Below are positions 1-7,537 of a stretch of DNA of 9,657 bases, one piece after another. Each line of letters begins with the position of its first letter. Position 1 is the stretch's first letter. The notes beneath the pieces were generated by a model, which was not told the DNA's origin, did not search any database, and saw nothing but the letters and a program-made list of their open reading frames with translations. Source of the stretch: Gemmatimonadota bacterium. Lineage in GTDB: Bacteria; Gemmatimonadota; Gemmatimonadetes; Gemmatimonadales; Gemmatimonadaceae. The position numbers and the translations under genes were made by a program. The stretch is from NCBI GenBank assembly GCA_031127185.1, contig JARIET010000086.1, positions 1 through 9,657 on the forward strand. The letters run 5' to 3'.

Positions 1-996
<996 letters not shown>

Positions 997-999
997 GCC

Positions 1000-1028
1000 G
1001 GGCCGCCAGCGCGGCCCTTATTGTTTGT
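1000..1028 (+). terminator. Rho-independent terminator of the sigma-54 activator gene
   Basis: A perfect 7-bp stem, GGGCCGC (1000-1006) paired with GCGGCCC (1011-1017), has a 4-base loop CAGC. It is followed by the T-rich stretch TTATTGTTTGT (1018-1028). It begins 3 bases after the stop codon, the usual place for an intrinsic terminator, and it separates this gene from the next one. Confidence 0.85.
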
Positions 1029-1195
1029 CTGGTTCGGCGATTTCCGGTCGGCCAACGGGTCAACGGGTGTGACCTAACTGCTTGCTCTGTCGTTGGTTGA
1101 GTATGCGGAATCCGGTCACCCGCCTGTAGCGTTTCTATACACTTGGGCGTAGTATTCCGCCTGACACTCCGACCCACTCGAGGACATCACCCATC

Positions 1196-1939
1196 GTGAC
1201 TCCCAATCTAGGGAACCCGGGGCAGATCGCAGGCACGCTGCTTCCGCTGGTGAAGGCCGAGGAGTTGTTGGGGACGTTGGAGAGTGTAGTGTCGGCAAAG
1301 ATCGTAACGGACACGCACGGCGGCGTAGACACGATTCACCTGTTGGTGAGCGGCGAGCTGAAGCCCAAGCAAGTGGTGCGGAACGTGGAGAGCGCGCTGG
1401 CGGCGCACTTCGGGATGCGGGTGGACCACCGCAAGGTGTCGGTGGCGACGACGATCAAGCGGCCGAAGCCGCCATTGGCCGATGTGGCGGCAGAGGCGGC
1501 GGCGGCAGAGGAGAAGGCGATTGCGCGGGCGGCCAGGGTAGGGCGGTCGCTGTACTTCGAGGATGTGGAGATTCGCGGGAGCCGGAGCAAGGGCATGACC
1601 TGCCGGGTGACGTTGCGGCGGGGGGATCAGCAGTTCGTGGGCGAGGCGGAGGGTCCCGAAGGCGACCGTGGGCGTGTGGAGCTGGCGGCGCGCGCCTCAC
1701 TCGGCGCCGTCGCGCTGAGTGAAACGGGGGGGAAACAGTTCTCCCTCGAGGGTGTGAAGGTGGTTGCGGCGTTTGACCGCGAGGTGGTACTTGTGGCCGT
1801 GACGGTGCGGATGGGGCGGCAAAGCGCGGTGCTCACCGGGAGCTGCTGGTTGCGCGACAGTGCAGAGACGGCGGGTGTGTTGGCCGTGCTGGACGCGACG
1901 AATCGCTGGATTGAGGGGGGCGCGGAGGCGGCGCCCTGA
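1196..1939 (+). CDS. Unrecognised 247-residue two-domain protein
   Basis: I do not recognise a named family. There is no signal peptide or membrane segment, so it is probably cytoplasmic. Residues 24-86 look like a small alpha/beta domain: a strand (VVSAKIVTD), a strand (VDTIHLLVSG), a helix (PKQVVRNVESALAAHF), then MRVDHRKVSVA. An Ala/Glu-rich helix (97-114, DVAAEAAAAEEKAIARAA) links it to a second domain (118-240) of alternating strands and Ala-rich helices, including CRVTLRRGDQQFVGEAEG and a closing TAGVLAVLDATNRWI. The two-domain shape and clean high-GC codon use argue that it is real. The start is GTG at 1196, with GAGGA at 1180-1184 eleven bases upstream, a slightly long spacing. A weak -10-like TATACA lies at 1136-1141 with no convincing -35. 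The terminator at 1000-1028 makes an independent transcript likely. No function is proposed. Confidence 0.82.
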   Translation: MTPNLGNPGQIAGTLLPLVKAEELLGTLESVVSAKIVTDTHGGVDTIHLLVSGELKPKQVVRNVESALAAHFGMRVDHRKVSVATTIKRPKPPLADVAAEAAAAEEKAIARAARVGRSLYFEDVEIRGSRSKGMTCRVTLRRGDQQFVGEAEGPEGDRGRVELAARASLGAVALSETGGKQFSLEGVKVVAAFDREVVLVAVTVRMGRQSAVLTGSCWLRDSAETAGVLAVLDATNRWIEGGAEAAP

Positions 1940-1997
1940 GGGAATAGCTGGTGGTTGGAAGAGGCGTAGGCAACAGAGGAGGAGAATAAGACCCCCG

Positions 1998-2016
1998 ACT
2001 CCGGCAGGAGCGGAGT
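1998..2016 (+). other. Hairpin-forming sequence downstream of the unrecognised gene
   Basis: ACTCCG (1998-2003) can pair with CGGAGT (2011-2016) over a 7-base loop. No T-run follows, so it is a poor intrinsic terminator. It may be a weak 3'-end structure of the preceding gene or part of the leader of the HD-GYP transcript. The stem is only 6 bp, so chance is possible. Confidence 0.35.
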
Positions 2017-2100
2017 TATAGCGGGCCGTAAAAGGCACGTTGAGCGGAGCCGAACTTTGGAGCGCAGGCGGCGGATGCTGTCTGCGACTTTTTCTCAAGG

Positions 2101-2108
2101 GGAGGTGA
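2101..2108 (+). promoter_or_regulatory. Very strong Shine-Dalgarno for the micro-ORF
   Basis: GGAGGTGA matches eight consecutive bases of the complement of the conserved 16S rRNA 3' end (AAGGAGGTGATC). It ends 6 bases before the ATG at 2115. It is the best ribosome-binding site in the forward-strand part of the window and is the main reason for calling the very short ORF that follows. Confidence 0.7.
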
Positions 2109-2114
2109 CGCACC

Positions 2115-2168
2115 ATGGCCGCGATCGTCGCGATCTTTGCAGCACTGCGTGACACGCTGATGTGGTAG
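2115..2168 (+). CDS. 17-residue micro-ORF or leader peptide upstream of the HD-GYP gene
   Basis: ATG at 2115 opens 17 codons (MAAIVAIFAALRDTLMW) and closes at TAG 2166-2168. The peptide is hydrophobic for its first 11 residues, then has Arg-Asp and a short hydrophobic tail ending in Trp. This could be a single short membrane-seeking helix or simply a translated leader. The Shine-Dalgarno at 2101-2108 is excellent, while the HD-GYP ATG 28 bases past the TAG has no good one. Ribosomes finishing here may therefore help start HD-GYP translation. The codons include the direct repeat GCGATC-GTC-GCGATC, which can also fold as a short stem. There is no homology evidence, and an ORF of this length can arise by chance; the ribosome-binding site is the real support. 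Confidence 0.45.
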   Translation: MAAIVAIFAALRDTLMW

Positions 2169-2196
2169 GCCGCGGTCGGGGGCTCTTCACTCCACA

Positions 2197-3552
2197 ATGT
2201 CTGACGTAACTATTCAAACAAAGTGGTTCGTCGGCAGCGTTGCCTTGGCAGCGCTTGCGGTCACGCTGGTGCTCGGCCGTGCGTTGCCGCCGATGAGTCC
2301 CGACGACGTTGAGGCTGCAGTCTTCTTCGCCCTTGCGGCGCTGGTTGCCAGCAGTTTGGCCTACCGCCTCCCGCGGGGCGGATTCGGAAACATCGCCTTC
2401 ATTCCGCTGCTCAGTGGCGTCGCTGTCGCGCCGTCGGTTGGCGCTGTGATTGGTGCTGGCGTCGCCGTGCTAGTCGGTGAGTACTTTCTCCGGCGCGAGC
2501 CGATTCGTGTGCTATTCAATGCATCGCAACTGACGATAGCTGTGGGGCTTGCCGTGTTGGTCTATCGGTCCTCGGGCGGTGAAGCGCTTGAATACGCTGG
2601 GATTGGTAACCTTGCCCCCTTTGTAGCGGCGTTCGCCACGTTTTTCGTCAGCAATGCAGTGATGTTTGCGGGTGTTGTCTCGGTCAGCTCGCGCGAGCGG
2701 TTCTCCGAAGTGTTGGCCAGAGCCGCCGGTGGTGCCGCGCTGGTATACGATCTGATCGGCATTCCGTTGGTCTTTGGATTTGCCTACGCATACGTCCGTA
2801 TCGGGTGGGTCTGGAGCGGCGCCTTGCTCATTCCGCTCCTTGCAATCAGGCAGATGTACAAAGTCAACCGCGAACTGCAAACCGTAAACGAAGACCTCTT
2901 GCAGCTCATGGTCGCCGCAATCGAAGCGCGCGACCCGTACACATCTGGCCATTCGCAGCGAGTCGCCGAATACTCGAAAATTGTCGCTAGGGCCGCAGGC
3001 TTGGGACCTCGCGCCACCGAACGAGTCCACACGGCCGCGTTGCTCCACGACGTCGGCAAGATTCATGAGGAGTTTGCACCGATTCTCAGGAAACCCGGCC
3101 GGCTTTCGGACGCCGAGTTTGCAATTATGAAGTCACATTCGGAAAAAGGTGCCGCCTTAGTTGGTCGCGTCACGCAGTTCGAGGACCTAGTGCCCGCCGT
3201 ACGCGGTCACCACGAAGCGTGGAATGGGTCAGGCTACCCGGGTCAGCTTGCTGGAGAGAAAATTGATCTTTGGGCACGAATAATTGCATTTGCGGATACG
3301 ATTGACGCCATGACTACGGATCGTCCTTACCGCGAGGCTCTAAGCACTGACTCGGTTCGCGCGGAAGTCATCCGCGAAGCCGGCCGACAATTTGACCCGC
3401 GCATTGCAACTGCGCTCACATCGGACTCCCGGTGGGCCGAAATGGCAAACGCGATTCGTGAGTATCGGCACTCTCACATCCCGCAGACTGCCGAGCGAAG
3501 CGTTTCCCGACATTCGTCTGCCGATGCTGGATCCGAACAGGCCCTAGTTTAG
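2197..3552 (+). CDS. Membrane-anchored HD-GYP protein, predicted c-di-GMP phosphodiesterase
   Basis: HD-GYP domains hydrolyse cyclic di-GMP at a metal centre and so lower this second messenger. Residues 11-213 form about six or seven hydrophobic segments (roughly 11-30, 40-57, 66-95, 109-124, 137-162, 179-213), which anchor and perhaps sense. A short linker (218-235) leads to a cytoplasmic HD-GYP domain (about 236-425). Visible motifs are SGHSQRV (His252), LLHDVGKI (His284-Asp285, Lys288), His314, HHEAWNGSGYP (His338, His339, GYP 346-348) and FADTIDAMTTDRPYR (Asp367, Asp370, 376-379). These metal and substrate residues look intact, so activity is expected. The loop after HDVGKI reads HEEFA rather than the usual G-I-P-D. 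ATG 2197 is the first start after an in-frame TGA (2158-2160) but lacks a clear Shine-Dalgarno. The stop overlaps the convergent regulator gene. Third-position GC is lower than in the genes to the left. Confidence 0.95.
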   Translation: MSDVTIQTKWFVGSVALAALAVTLVLGRALPPMSPDDVEAAVFFALAALVASSLAYRLPRGGFGNIAFIPLLSGVAVAPSVGAVIGAGVAVLVGEYFLRREPIRVLFNASQLTIAVGLAVLVYRSSGGEALEYAGIGNLAPFVAAFATFFVSNAVMFAGVVSVSSRERFSEVLARAAGGAALVYDLIGIPLVFGFAYAYVRIGWVWSGALLIPLLAIRQMYKVNRELQTVNEDLLQLMVAAIEARDPYTSGHSQRVAEYSKIVARAAGLGPRATERVHTAALLHDVGKIHEEFAPILRKPGRLSDAEFAIMKSHSEKGAALVGRVTQFEDLVPAVRGHHEAWNGSGYPGQLAGEKIDLWARIIAFADTIDAMTTDRPYREALSTDSVRAEVIREAGRQFDPRIATALTSDSRWAEMANAIREYRHSHIPQTAERSVSRHSSADAGSEQALV

Positions 3553-6500
3553 AGGAGCTTTGTGGCGGCTGCCACGAACCGTGACATCTTTGCGGCATGG
3601 TAAGGAACAGGCGGTGCGAACGCAGCAAGGGCGTCACGAGCATCTTTGGACTTGCCGATCGCGCAGAGTGCGATCGCGAGCCCGCTTACGAAATAGTCGG
3701 TACGCCTAAATCCGCGTGCCTTCCATAGCCAGTCGCCTAGCCGGTCGGCACACAGGCGGCATAGCGCGATGTCGCCGCGTGCTGCGGCAAACCGTGCGAG
3801 CGTTGCGATGTAGTAAAGTCGCTGTCTGATGATTGGTTCGTTCTCAGCGCCGTGCGTGGCCCGCTCGACGAACTCCCGGTTAAGGCTTGGTGACTGCGCT
3901 TCGAGGTCGATCATTGCCCGCAGAATGTCCATGCTAGCGCGCGCATGTGGTGCTTCAATCTGACGCACCCAGGGCGCCGCCACTGAAATCCACTCTTCGG
4001 AACGGGTTAGCTCACCAGCCTCGAAATAGGTCCAAGCGACGACGTCGGCTGCGGCTGCGGCCTCGTTTACCAGATGGTGCCGCGCAGCGTGCGCGAAGGC
4101 GTCTGCGGAAGCATCGGCAGCTCTCTCGAATGCGCCAATAACCCTGAGCGGGACGGTCAAGTTCCTCAGCGCATGACAGTAGCCGACCACGGATCCGGTG
4201 TCACGCTCGGTGGTAACCAGATCTGCAGCTGAGGCGAGCGCGATTGCAAGATCTCCGCATTCTGTGTTGTAGATTAGGCGCACGCGAAGGGCGCGCGCCG
4301 CGACCGATGATCGTCTCCGGTCGAGGAGTTCCGCTTGCTCGAAGAAGAAGGAAAGTTCAGCGGCGTCGAACAGGTTCGCAGCAGCACGTGCGCCCATCCA
4401 CGCTGCTTCGGCACGATGCTCACTGTCCGCATGGGTCGCCAACACGCACCGTTTAGCTCTGGCGACGGTCAAGCTAAGATCGCCTGTGGCGAAAATCGAC
4501 GCCTCGGTTTCAATTAACTCCAGGTTGGTGTGCTCGGCTACGGTTGGGCTAAGCCTACGCTCTGCGCCTAGCGCCCCATTTAGCGACGTCTGGATTTCGG
4601 GCCATGCGCCGATAGCTCTGAGGCTTGCAATGCGCGTAACGCAGATCCGAAAACGAGCGCCATCATCGACAGCCAGGGTTAGCGCAGTATCAAGCGACGC
4701 GATAGCATCGTCGTGCATACCATTAGCCTGGTAGTGGGCAGCGGCGTCTTCGAGGGCTATTACCGCGCGGTCGGGTGCGCCACCGTGCACGAGGTGCCTC
4801 GCGGCCTCACTCACCACCCCTGCTTCCTTTGATCGGTGTCCCTCACCCAGAAGAACCTCACCGCACCGGTGATGCAAAAGCGCGCGCGGAGCTGGGCGCA
4901 TTTGATTTGCGAGTTCTTCTTGCCACAAATCGTGAAGTACCAGGGATCCAGGTTCGCCCTCAACACCCGAGATCCCGAGTTCGTCCACCTCTGCAATGCA
5001 TCCATAAAGTTCAGCAGTAGACGCCTCGAGAACTGAACCGACCCTCGGAACTGTTGCGTAGCGGCCGAGCAAAGCGCAGCAGTGCAACACTCGTTGAGCA
5101 GGGGGCGACAAGCGGGCTACGCGCCCGCGCATTAACACGCGAAGGTTCGATGGGAGTGCCTCACCGTTTCCGGTTTCCGTCCAGTGTCGGGCTACCTCTC
5201 GTACGAACAGCGGGTTGCCACCGGTTACTGGAAAGGAATCCTCTGCAACGCGCGCTGCCCCCTCGACCGTTTCTGAGCCTGCAATTGACTGAAACAGCAG
5301 CGTCGCCTCCTCCCGGTCCAGCGGTTCGATTACGCGTGACGGCGTCCGGTCTTCGGCGAACGCGGCACGCAACTCGGCAATCCGCGATTCCAGTCGCGCG
5401 GTCATCAACCACATCACCGGGAGTCCCGGGGCGTGCTCGACAATCCACGTCAGCAAGCGGAGCGATTGATGGTCGATCCAGTGCAGGTCCTCCAACAACA
5501 GAATGAGCGGTCCTTCGTGCGACAAGGCGCTCAAAAGGTCCTGCATCGATGCCCGGATGCGCGCCTGGATCGCCTCAGCCTCCTGCGATTTTCCGCTCAG
5601 GATGTCGTCCTCGGTCCTGTGCTCAATGAGCCGCCGCAACTGGGCAATCGATTCAGGCGCCGCTCCGATGGCCCCTTCGGATTTGAGGAGTGTGGGAAGC
5701 AGTTCCGTAAACACGCTCATCGGCCGATCCATGTCGCTTGGCTGGAGCCGGGACGTGATCGGCCGCCATCCACGCATTTCCGCGTGCGCGGTAAATGCAC
5801 GTGCGACCGCCGTCTTTCCGATGCCGGGCGGGCCCAGCAACATCGCTGTGCACGCAGCGCCGCTGCCAGCCTGGTCGAGGCGCGAGTTGAGCCATGCGAG
5901 TTCCTGCGTGCGCGCGATCAGCGGCCCGTCCCCGGCACGCGGGACGCGAAATGACGGCTGGTCCGAAATCCGACGGCGCAACAGCTTCGCCGGCACGCGA
6001 ATCGACTCGTCGCGCGTTCCAATCTCCCACAGAAAGCCGTCGAGGATGCGCAGCGCTTCCGCCTTCGATCCACCCATCGCCGTGGCCTCGGCCAGCGCCA
6101 GAGTGCCCTCCTCATTGAGCGGGTCGGTCGCCAGGCAGGTGCGTGCCAGCAGCTCCACATCTTGCCAGCGGCCCTCACGACGGGCGACATCAATGTGGCG
6201 AAGCGTCGCACGACGAATCTGGGCCCCGGCATCGCTGCGGAGCCGGTCTACCCACTCGGCATAGGCGGGGGTCAGTCCGGGTTGGTAGAACGGGAGGATG
6301 TCGGCGGGGTTCGGGATGTCCGTGATCGCCACCGTCGCCGGCCAGCCGTCACCGAGGACGGCGCTGAGGTCGCATCGAACACGATCGGGCTCCACGCAGA
6401 GGTCGTCGCCGTCGAGGTCGAGTTCGAGTCCCGCGCGTTTGAGGCGATACACGATCTGACGGAGCGAGTGTCGCCGCGCCGGATCGGCGACATCAGTCCA

Positions 6501-6716
6501 GATGAGCTCCAGTAGTTCCGCCCGCGGAATGCGCTTGCCGGCTCGCACGCCAAGGTAGAGGATAACGGCGAACAGGACGGCTGCGTCCGGGCGCACACGC
6601 GCTCTGCCTAGCGCGATTTCGCACGAGCCGATGGCATTGATCCGGACGGTCGGTTGGCGCAGACACTCCTCCTTTCCCGGACGAAGGGATGCTGGACACT
6701 GACCGCCAGGCGTCAC
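3549..6716 (-). CDS. SARP/AfsR-like regulator: winged helix, BTAD, ATPase, helical repeats
   Basis: This is a large cytoplasmic transcriptional regulator of the AfsR/SARP plan. Residues about 23-115 form an OmpR-like winged-helix DNA-binding region. Residues about 118-250 are the all-helical BTAD domain (for example [18 protein letters not shown]). A STAND-type ATPase follows: Walker A GPPGIGKT at 295-302, Walker [13 protein letters not shown] at 404-415, a TAR sensor at 439-441 and GGNPLF at 499-504. From about 620 to the end the protein is Ala-rich helical hairpins, probably TPR-like. Such proteins are thought to switch between closed and ATP-bound oligomeric states when a ligand or partner binds the repeats; the signal here is unknown. 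The longest frame starts at GTG 6714-6716. An in-frame CTG at 6660-6662 has a far better Shine-Dalgarno and removes 18 residues that lie before the first predicted strand. A promoter candidate lies at 6740-6767. The TAA shares bases with the HD-GYP stop. Third-position GC falls sharply past about codon 470. Confidence 0.92.
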   Translation of the reverse strand: MTPGGQCPASLRPGKEECLRQPTVRINAIGSCEIALGRARVRPDAAVLFAVILYLGVRAGKRIPRAELLELIWTDVADPARRHSLRQIVYRLKRAGLELDLDGDDLCVEPDRVRCDLSAVLGDGWPATVAITDIPNPADILPFYQPGLTPAYAEWVDRLRSDAGAQIRRATLRHIDVARREGRWQDVELLARTCLATDPLNEEGTLALAEATAMGGSKAEALRILDGFLWEIGTRDESIRVPAKLLRRRISDQPSFRVPRAGDGPLIARTQELAWLNSRLDQAGSGAACTAMLLGPPGIGKTAVARAFTAHAEMRGWRPITSRLQPSDMDRPMSVFTELLPTLLKSEGAIGAAPESIAQLRRLIEHRTEDDILSGKSQEAEAIQARIRASMQDLLSALSHEGPLILLLEDLHWIDHQSLRLLTWIVEHAPGLPVMWLMTARLESRIAELRAAFAEDRTPSRVIEPLDREEATLLFQSIAGSETVEGAARVAEDSFPVTGGNPLFVREVARHWTETGNGEALPSNLRVLMRGRVARLSPPAQRVLHCCALLGRYATVPRVGSVLEASTAELYGCIAEVDELGISGVEGEPGSLVLHDLWQEELANQMRPAPRALLHHRCGEVLLGEGHRSKEAGVVSEAARHLVHGGAPDRAVIALEDAAAHYQANGMHDDAIASLDTALTLAVDDGARFRICVTRIASLRAIGAWPEIQTSLNGALGAERRLSPTVAEHTNLELIETEASIFATGDLSLTVARAKRCVLATHADSEHRAEAAWMGARAAANLFDAAELSFFFEQAELLDRRRSSVAARALRVRLIYNTECGDLAIALASAADLVTTERDTGSVVGYCHALRNLTVPLRVIGAFERAADASADAFAHAARHHLVNEAAAAADVVAWTYFEAGELTRSEEWISVAAPWVRQIEAPHARASMDILRAMIDLEAQSPSLNREFVERATHGAENEPIIRQRLYYIATLARFAAARGDIALCRLCADRLGDWLWKARGFRRTDYFVSGLAIALCAIGKSKDARDALAAFAPPVPYHAAKMSRFVAAATKLL
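6668..6674 (-). promoter_or_regulatory. Perfect Shine-Dalgarno ahead of an alternative CTG start
   Basis: On the reverse strand AAGGAGG occupies 6674 down to 6668. It is followed after 5 bases by an in-frame CTG (6660-6662, codon 19 of the longest frame). Protein similarity to winged-helix domains begins only after this point. The sequence also encodes Lys-Glu-Glu in the longer frame, so coincidence is possible. Confidence 0.4.
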
Positions 6717-6739
6717 AGCCTCGTCATCGGGGAATCGCT

Positions 6740-6767
6740 ATTCTACGGTTTCTGGCTCTCTCAGCAA
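6740..6767 (-). promoter_or_regulatory. Candidate sigma-70-type promoter of the SARP-like regulator
   Basis: Read on the reverse strand, TTGCTG (6767-6762) and TAGAAT (6745-6740) are separated by 16 bases. The -10 matches consensus at five of six positions; the -35 matches at only three. Initiation would fall near 6733, leaving about 17 bases before GTG 6716 or about 70 before CTG 6662. It sits in the divergent gap between the regulator and the Rid gene. Confidence 0.4.
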
Positions 6768-6784
6768 CCTTTGCATCGTTCAAC

Positions 6785-7186
6785 ATGACCGAAAAACGCC
6801 AAAACTTCGCCACCGGCACCCCCTGGGAGCCCGTCGTCGGCTACTCACGGGCTGTCCGCGTGGGCAACACGGTGCACGTCTCCGGCACGACGGCCACCGC
6901 ACCAGACGGCACGGTTGAAGGTTCCGGTGACGCCTACGCGCAGGCGATCCAGAGCCTCAGAAACATCGAAAGCGCCCTGACCCGCGCTGGCGCATCCCTG
7001 AAGGACGTGGTCCGTACACGCATGTACGTCGTGAACATTGCCCGTGATTGGGAGGCCGTGGGCCGCGCCCACGGCGAGTTTTTTGGCGGAATCCGGCCAG
7101 CGACTTCGATGGTCGAAGTGCGCGCGCTGATCGATCCGGCCATGCTTGTCGAAATCGAGGCCGAAGCGTTCGTTGACTCTATTTGA
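6785..7186 (+). CDS. Rid-family (YjgF/YER057c/UK114) protein
   Basis: A 133-residue protein, the normal length for this family, which forms trimers in the cytoplasm. The best-known members hydrolyse reactive enamines or imines made by PLP enzymes. Family marks: [12 protein letters not shown] (26-37), [33 protein letters not shown] (50-82), and the C-terminal [13 protein letters not shown]...[10 protein letters not shown] (103-130). The carboxylate-binding Arg of RidA, found in PARS, is replaced by Thr107 (PATS). This places it outside the archetypal RidA group, so imine deaminase activity should not be assumed. The start is ATG 6785; the frame is open upstream but that extension is not Rid-like. 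No clear Shine-Dalgarno precedes the ATG. The gene is divergent from the SARP-like regulator with 68 bases between the longest frames. An inverted repeat follows 58 bases after the stop. Confidence 0.93.
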   Translation: MTEKRQNFATGTPWEPVVGYSRAVRVGNTVHVSGTTATAPDGTVEGSGDAYAQAIQSLRNIESALTRAGASLKDVVRTRMYVVNIARDWEAVGRAHGEFFGGIRPATSMVEVRALIDPAMLVEIEAEAFVDSI

Positions 7187-7202
7187 CGCCCACCGTGTGA
7201 GG

Positions 7203-7345
7203 TGACGCCGTGCAGGGCGCCTGAGCACCAAAGAGGGGCATGCAGAAATAGTTTCCAAAGGAAACTATTTCGGATATCGACGGCCGGGGGAGATGAGTCG
7301 GCCCCACCGAATCCGGAGGCGATGACGCCGAAGTGACGCCCTGAG
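7203..7345 (+). repeat. Imperfect 23-bp direct repeats flanking a palindrome
   Basis: Bases 7203-7225 and 7323-7345 both begin TGACGCCG and both end CCTGAG, with a 9-base poorly matching middle; 15 of 23 positions agree by eye. Extra copies of TGACGCC lie at 7184-7190 (overlapping the Rid stop codon) and at 7334-7340. The pair sits 120 bases apart on either side of the inverted repeat. This may be a binding-site cluster or a relic of a small element. Confidence 0.35.
7245..7271. repeat. Perfect 12-bp inverted repeat, operator-like or cruciform
   Basis: GAAATAGTTTCC (7245-7256) is the exact reverse complement of GGAAACTATTTC (7260-7271), with AAA between them. It is AT-rich in a GC-rich region. 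No T-run or GC-rich stem makes it a standard terminator, although as RNA it would fold into a 12-bp hairpin 58 bases after the Rid stop. The symmetry and size also suit a dimeric repressor such as TetR or PadR types. No gene for such a regulator is in the window. Confidence 0.75.
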
Positions 7346-7537
7346 GTCAGCATGCTTACGCGTCAAGCAACAGACGCGGAGCGGAGCGAGATGGTACGGC
7401 CGGTTGCACGCCCGACGGGCGCCCAATCCGTGCGTGCCCGGTCGTATCATCGCCCGACCAATGTGACCCGCAGCACAGCGTCGGTGTGCGGCGACAACGG
7501 CTCACTAACGCCGGGCGTCGGCAGTCGTCGCACGGGC

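Larger units (their letters stand above)
7187..7537. other. Non-coding stretch between the Rid gene and the lipoprotein gene
   Basis: No convincing gene is present. It holds a perfect 12-bp inverted repeat (7245-7271), copies of TGACGCC on both sides of it, and a weaker possible stem, GGCCG with CGGCC, near 7281-7303. A -10-like TATCAT at 7445-7450 could serve the lipoprotein gene, but no -35 accompanies it. The forward frame of the lipoprotein stays open back to 7352, but the added residues are Arg/Ser/Thr-rich without family character and precede the signal peptide, so I treat 7352-7537 as untranslated leader. Confidence 0.6.

Noticed and set aside
1940..2114. A cyclic-di-GMP riboswitch ahead of the HD-GYP gene
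   Set aside because: I looked for the GEMM class I and II conserved cores and saw neither; only a 6-bp hairpin is present.
2512..3066. A 184-codon reverse-strand open frame opposite the HD-GYP gene
   Set aside because: It overlaps membrane segments and conserved HD-GYP motifs on the other strand and shows no protein family character.
5503..6264. A 253-codon forward-strand open frame opposite the SARP-like gene
   Set aside because: It is Ser/Arg-rich with no family features and lies wholly antisense to a clear ATPase and BTAD coding region; long antisense frames are common in GC-rich DNA.
6664..6666. Reverse-strand GTG right after AAGGAGG as the SARP-like start
   Set aside because: It is out of frame with the winged-helix coding sequence and too close to the Shine-Dalgarno.
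6689..6784. Upstream in-frame extension of the Rid protein
   Set aside because: The extra 32 residues are not Rid-like, and the family begins close to the ATG at 6785.
7352..7537. Upstream in-frame extension of the lipoprotein
   Set aside because: It would bury the lipoprotein signal sequence 62 residues inside the protein; the added sequence is Arg/Ser/Thr-rich and looks non-coding.
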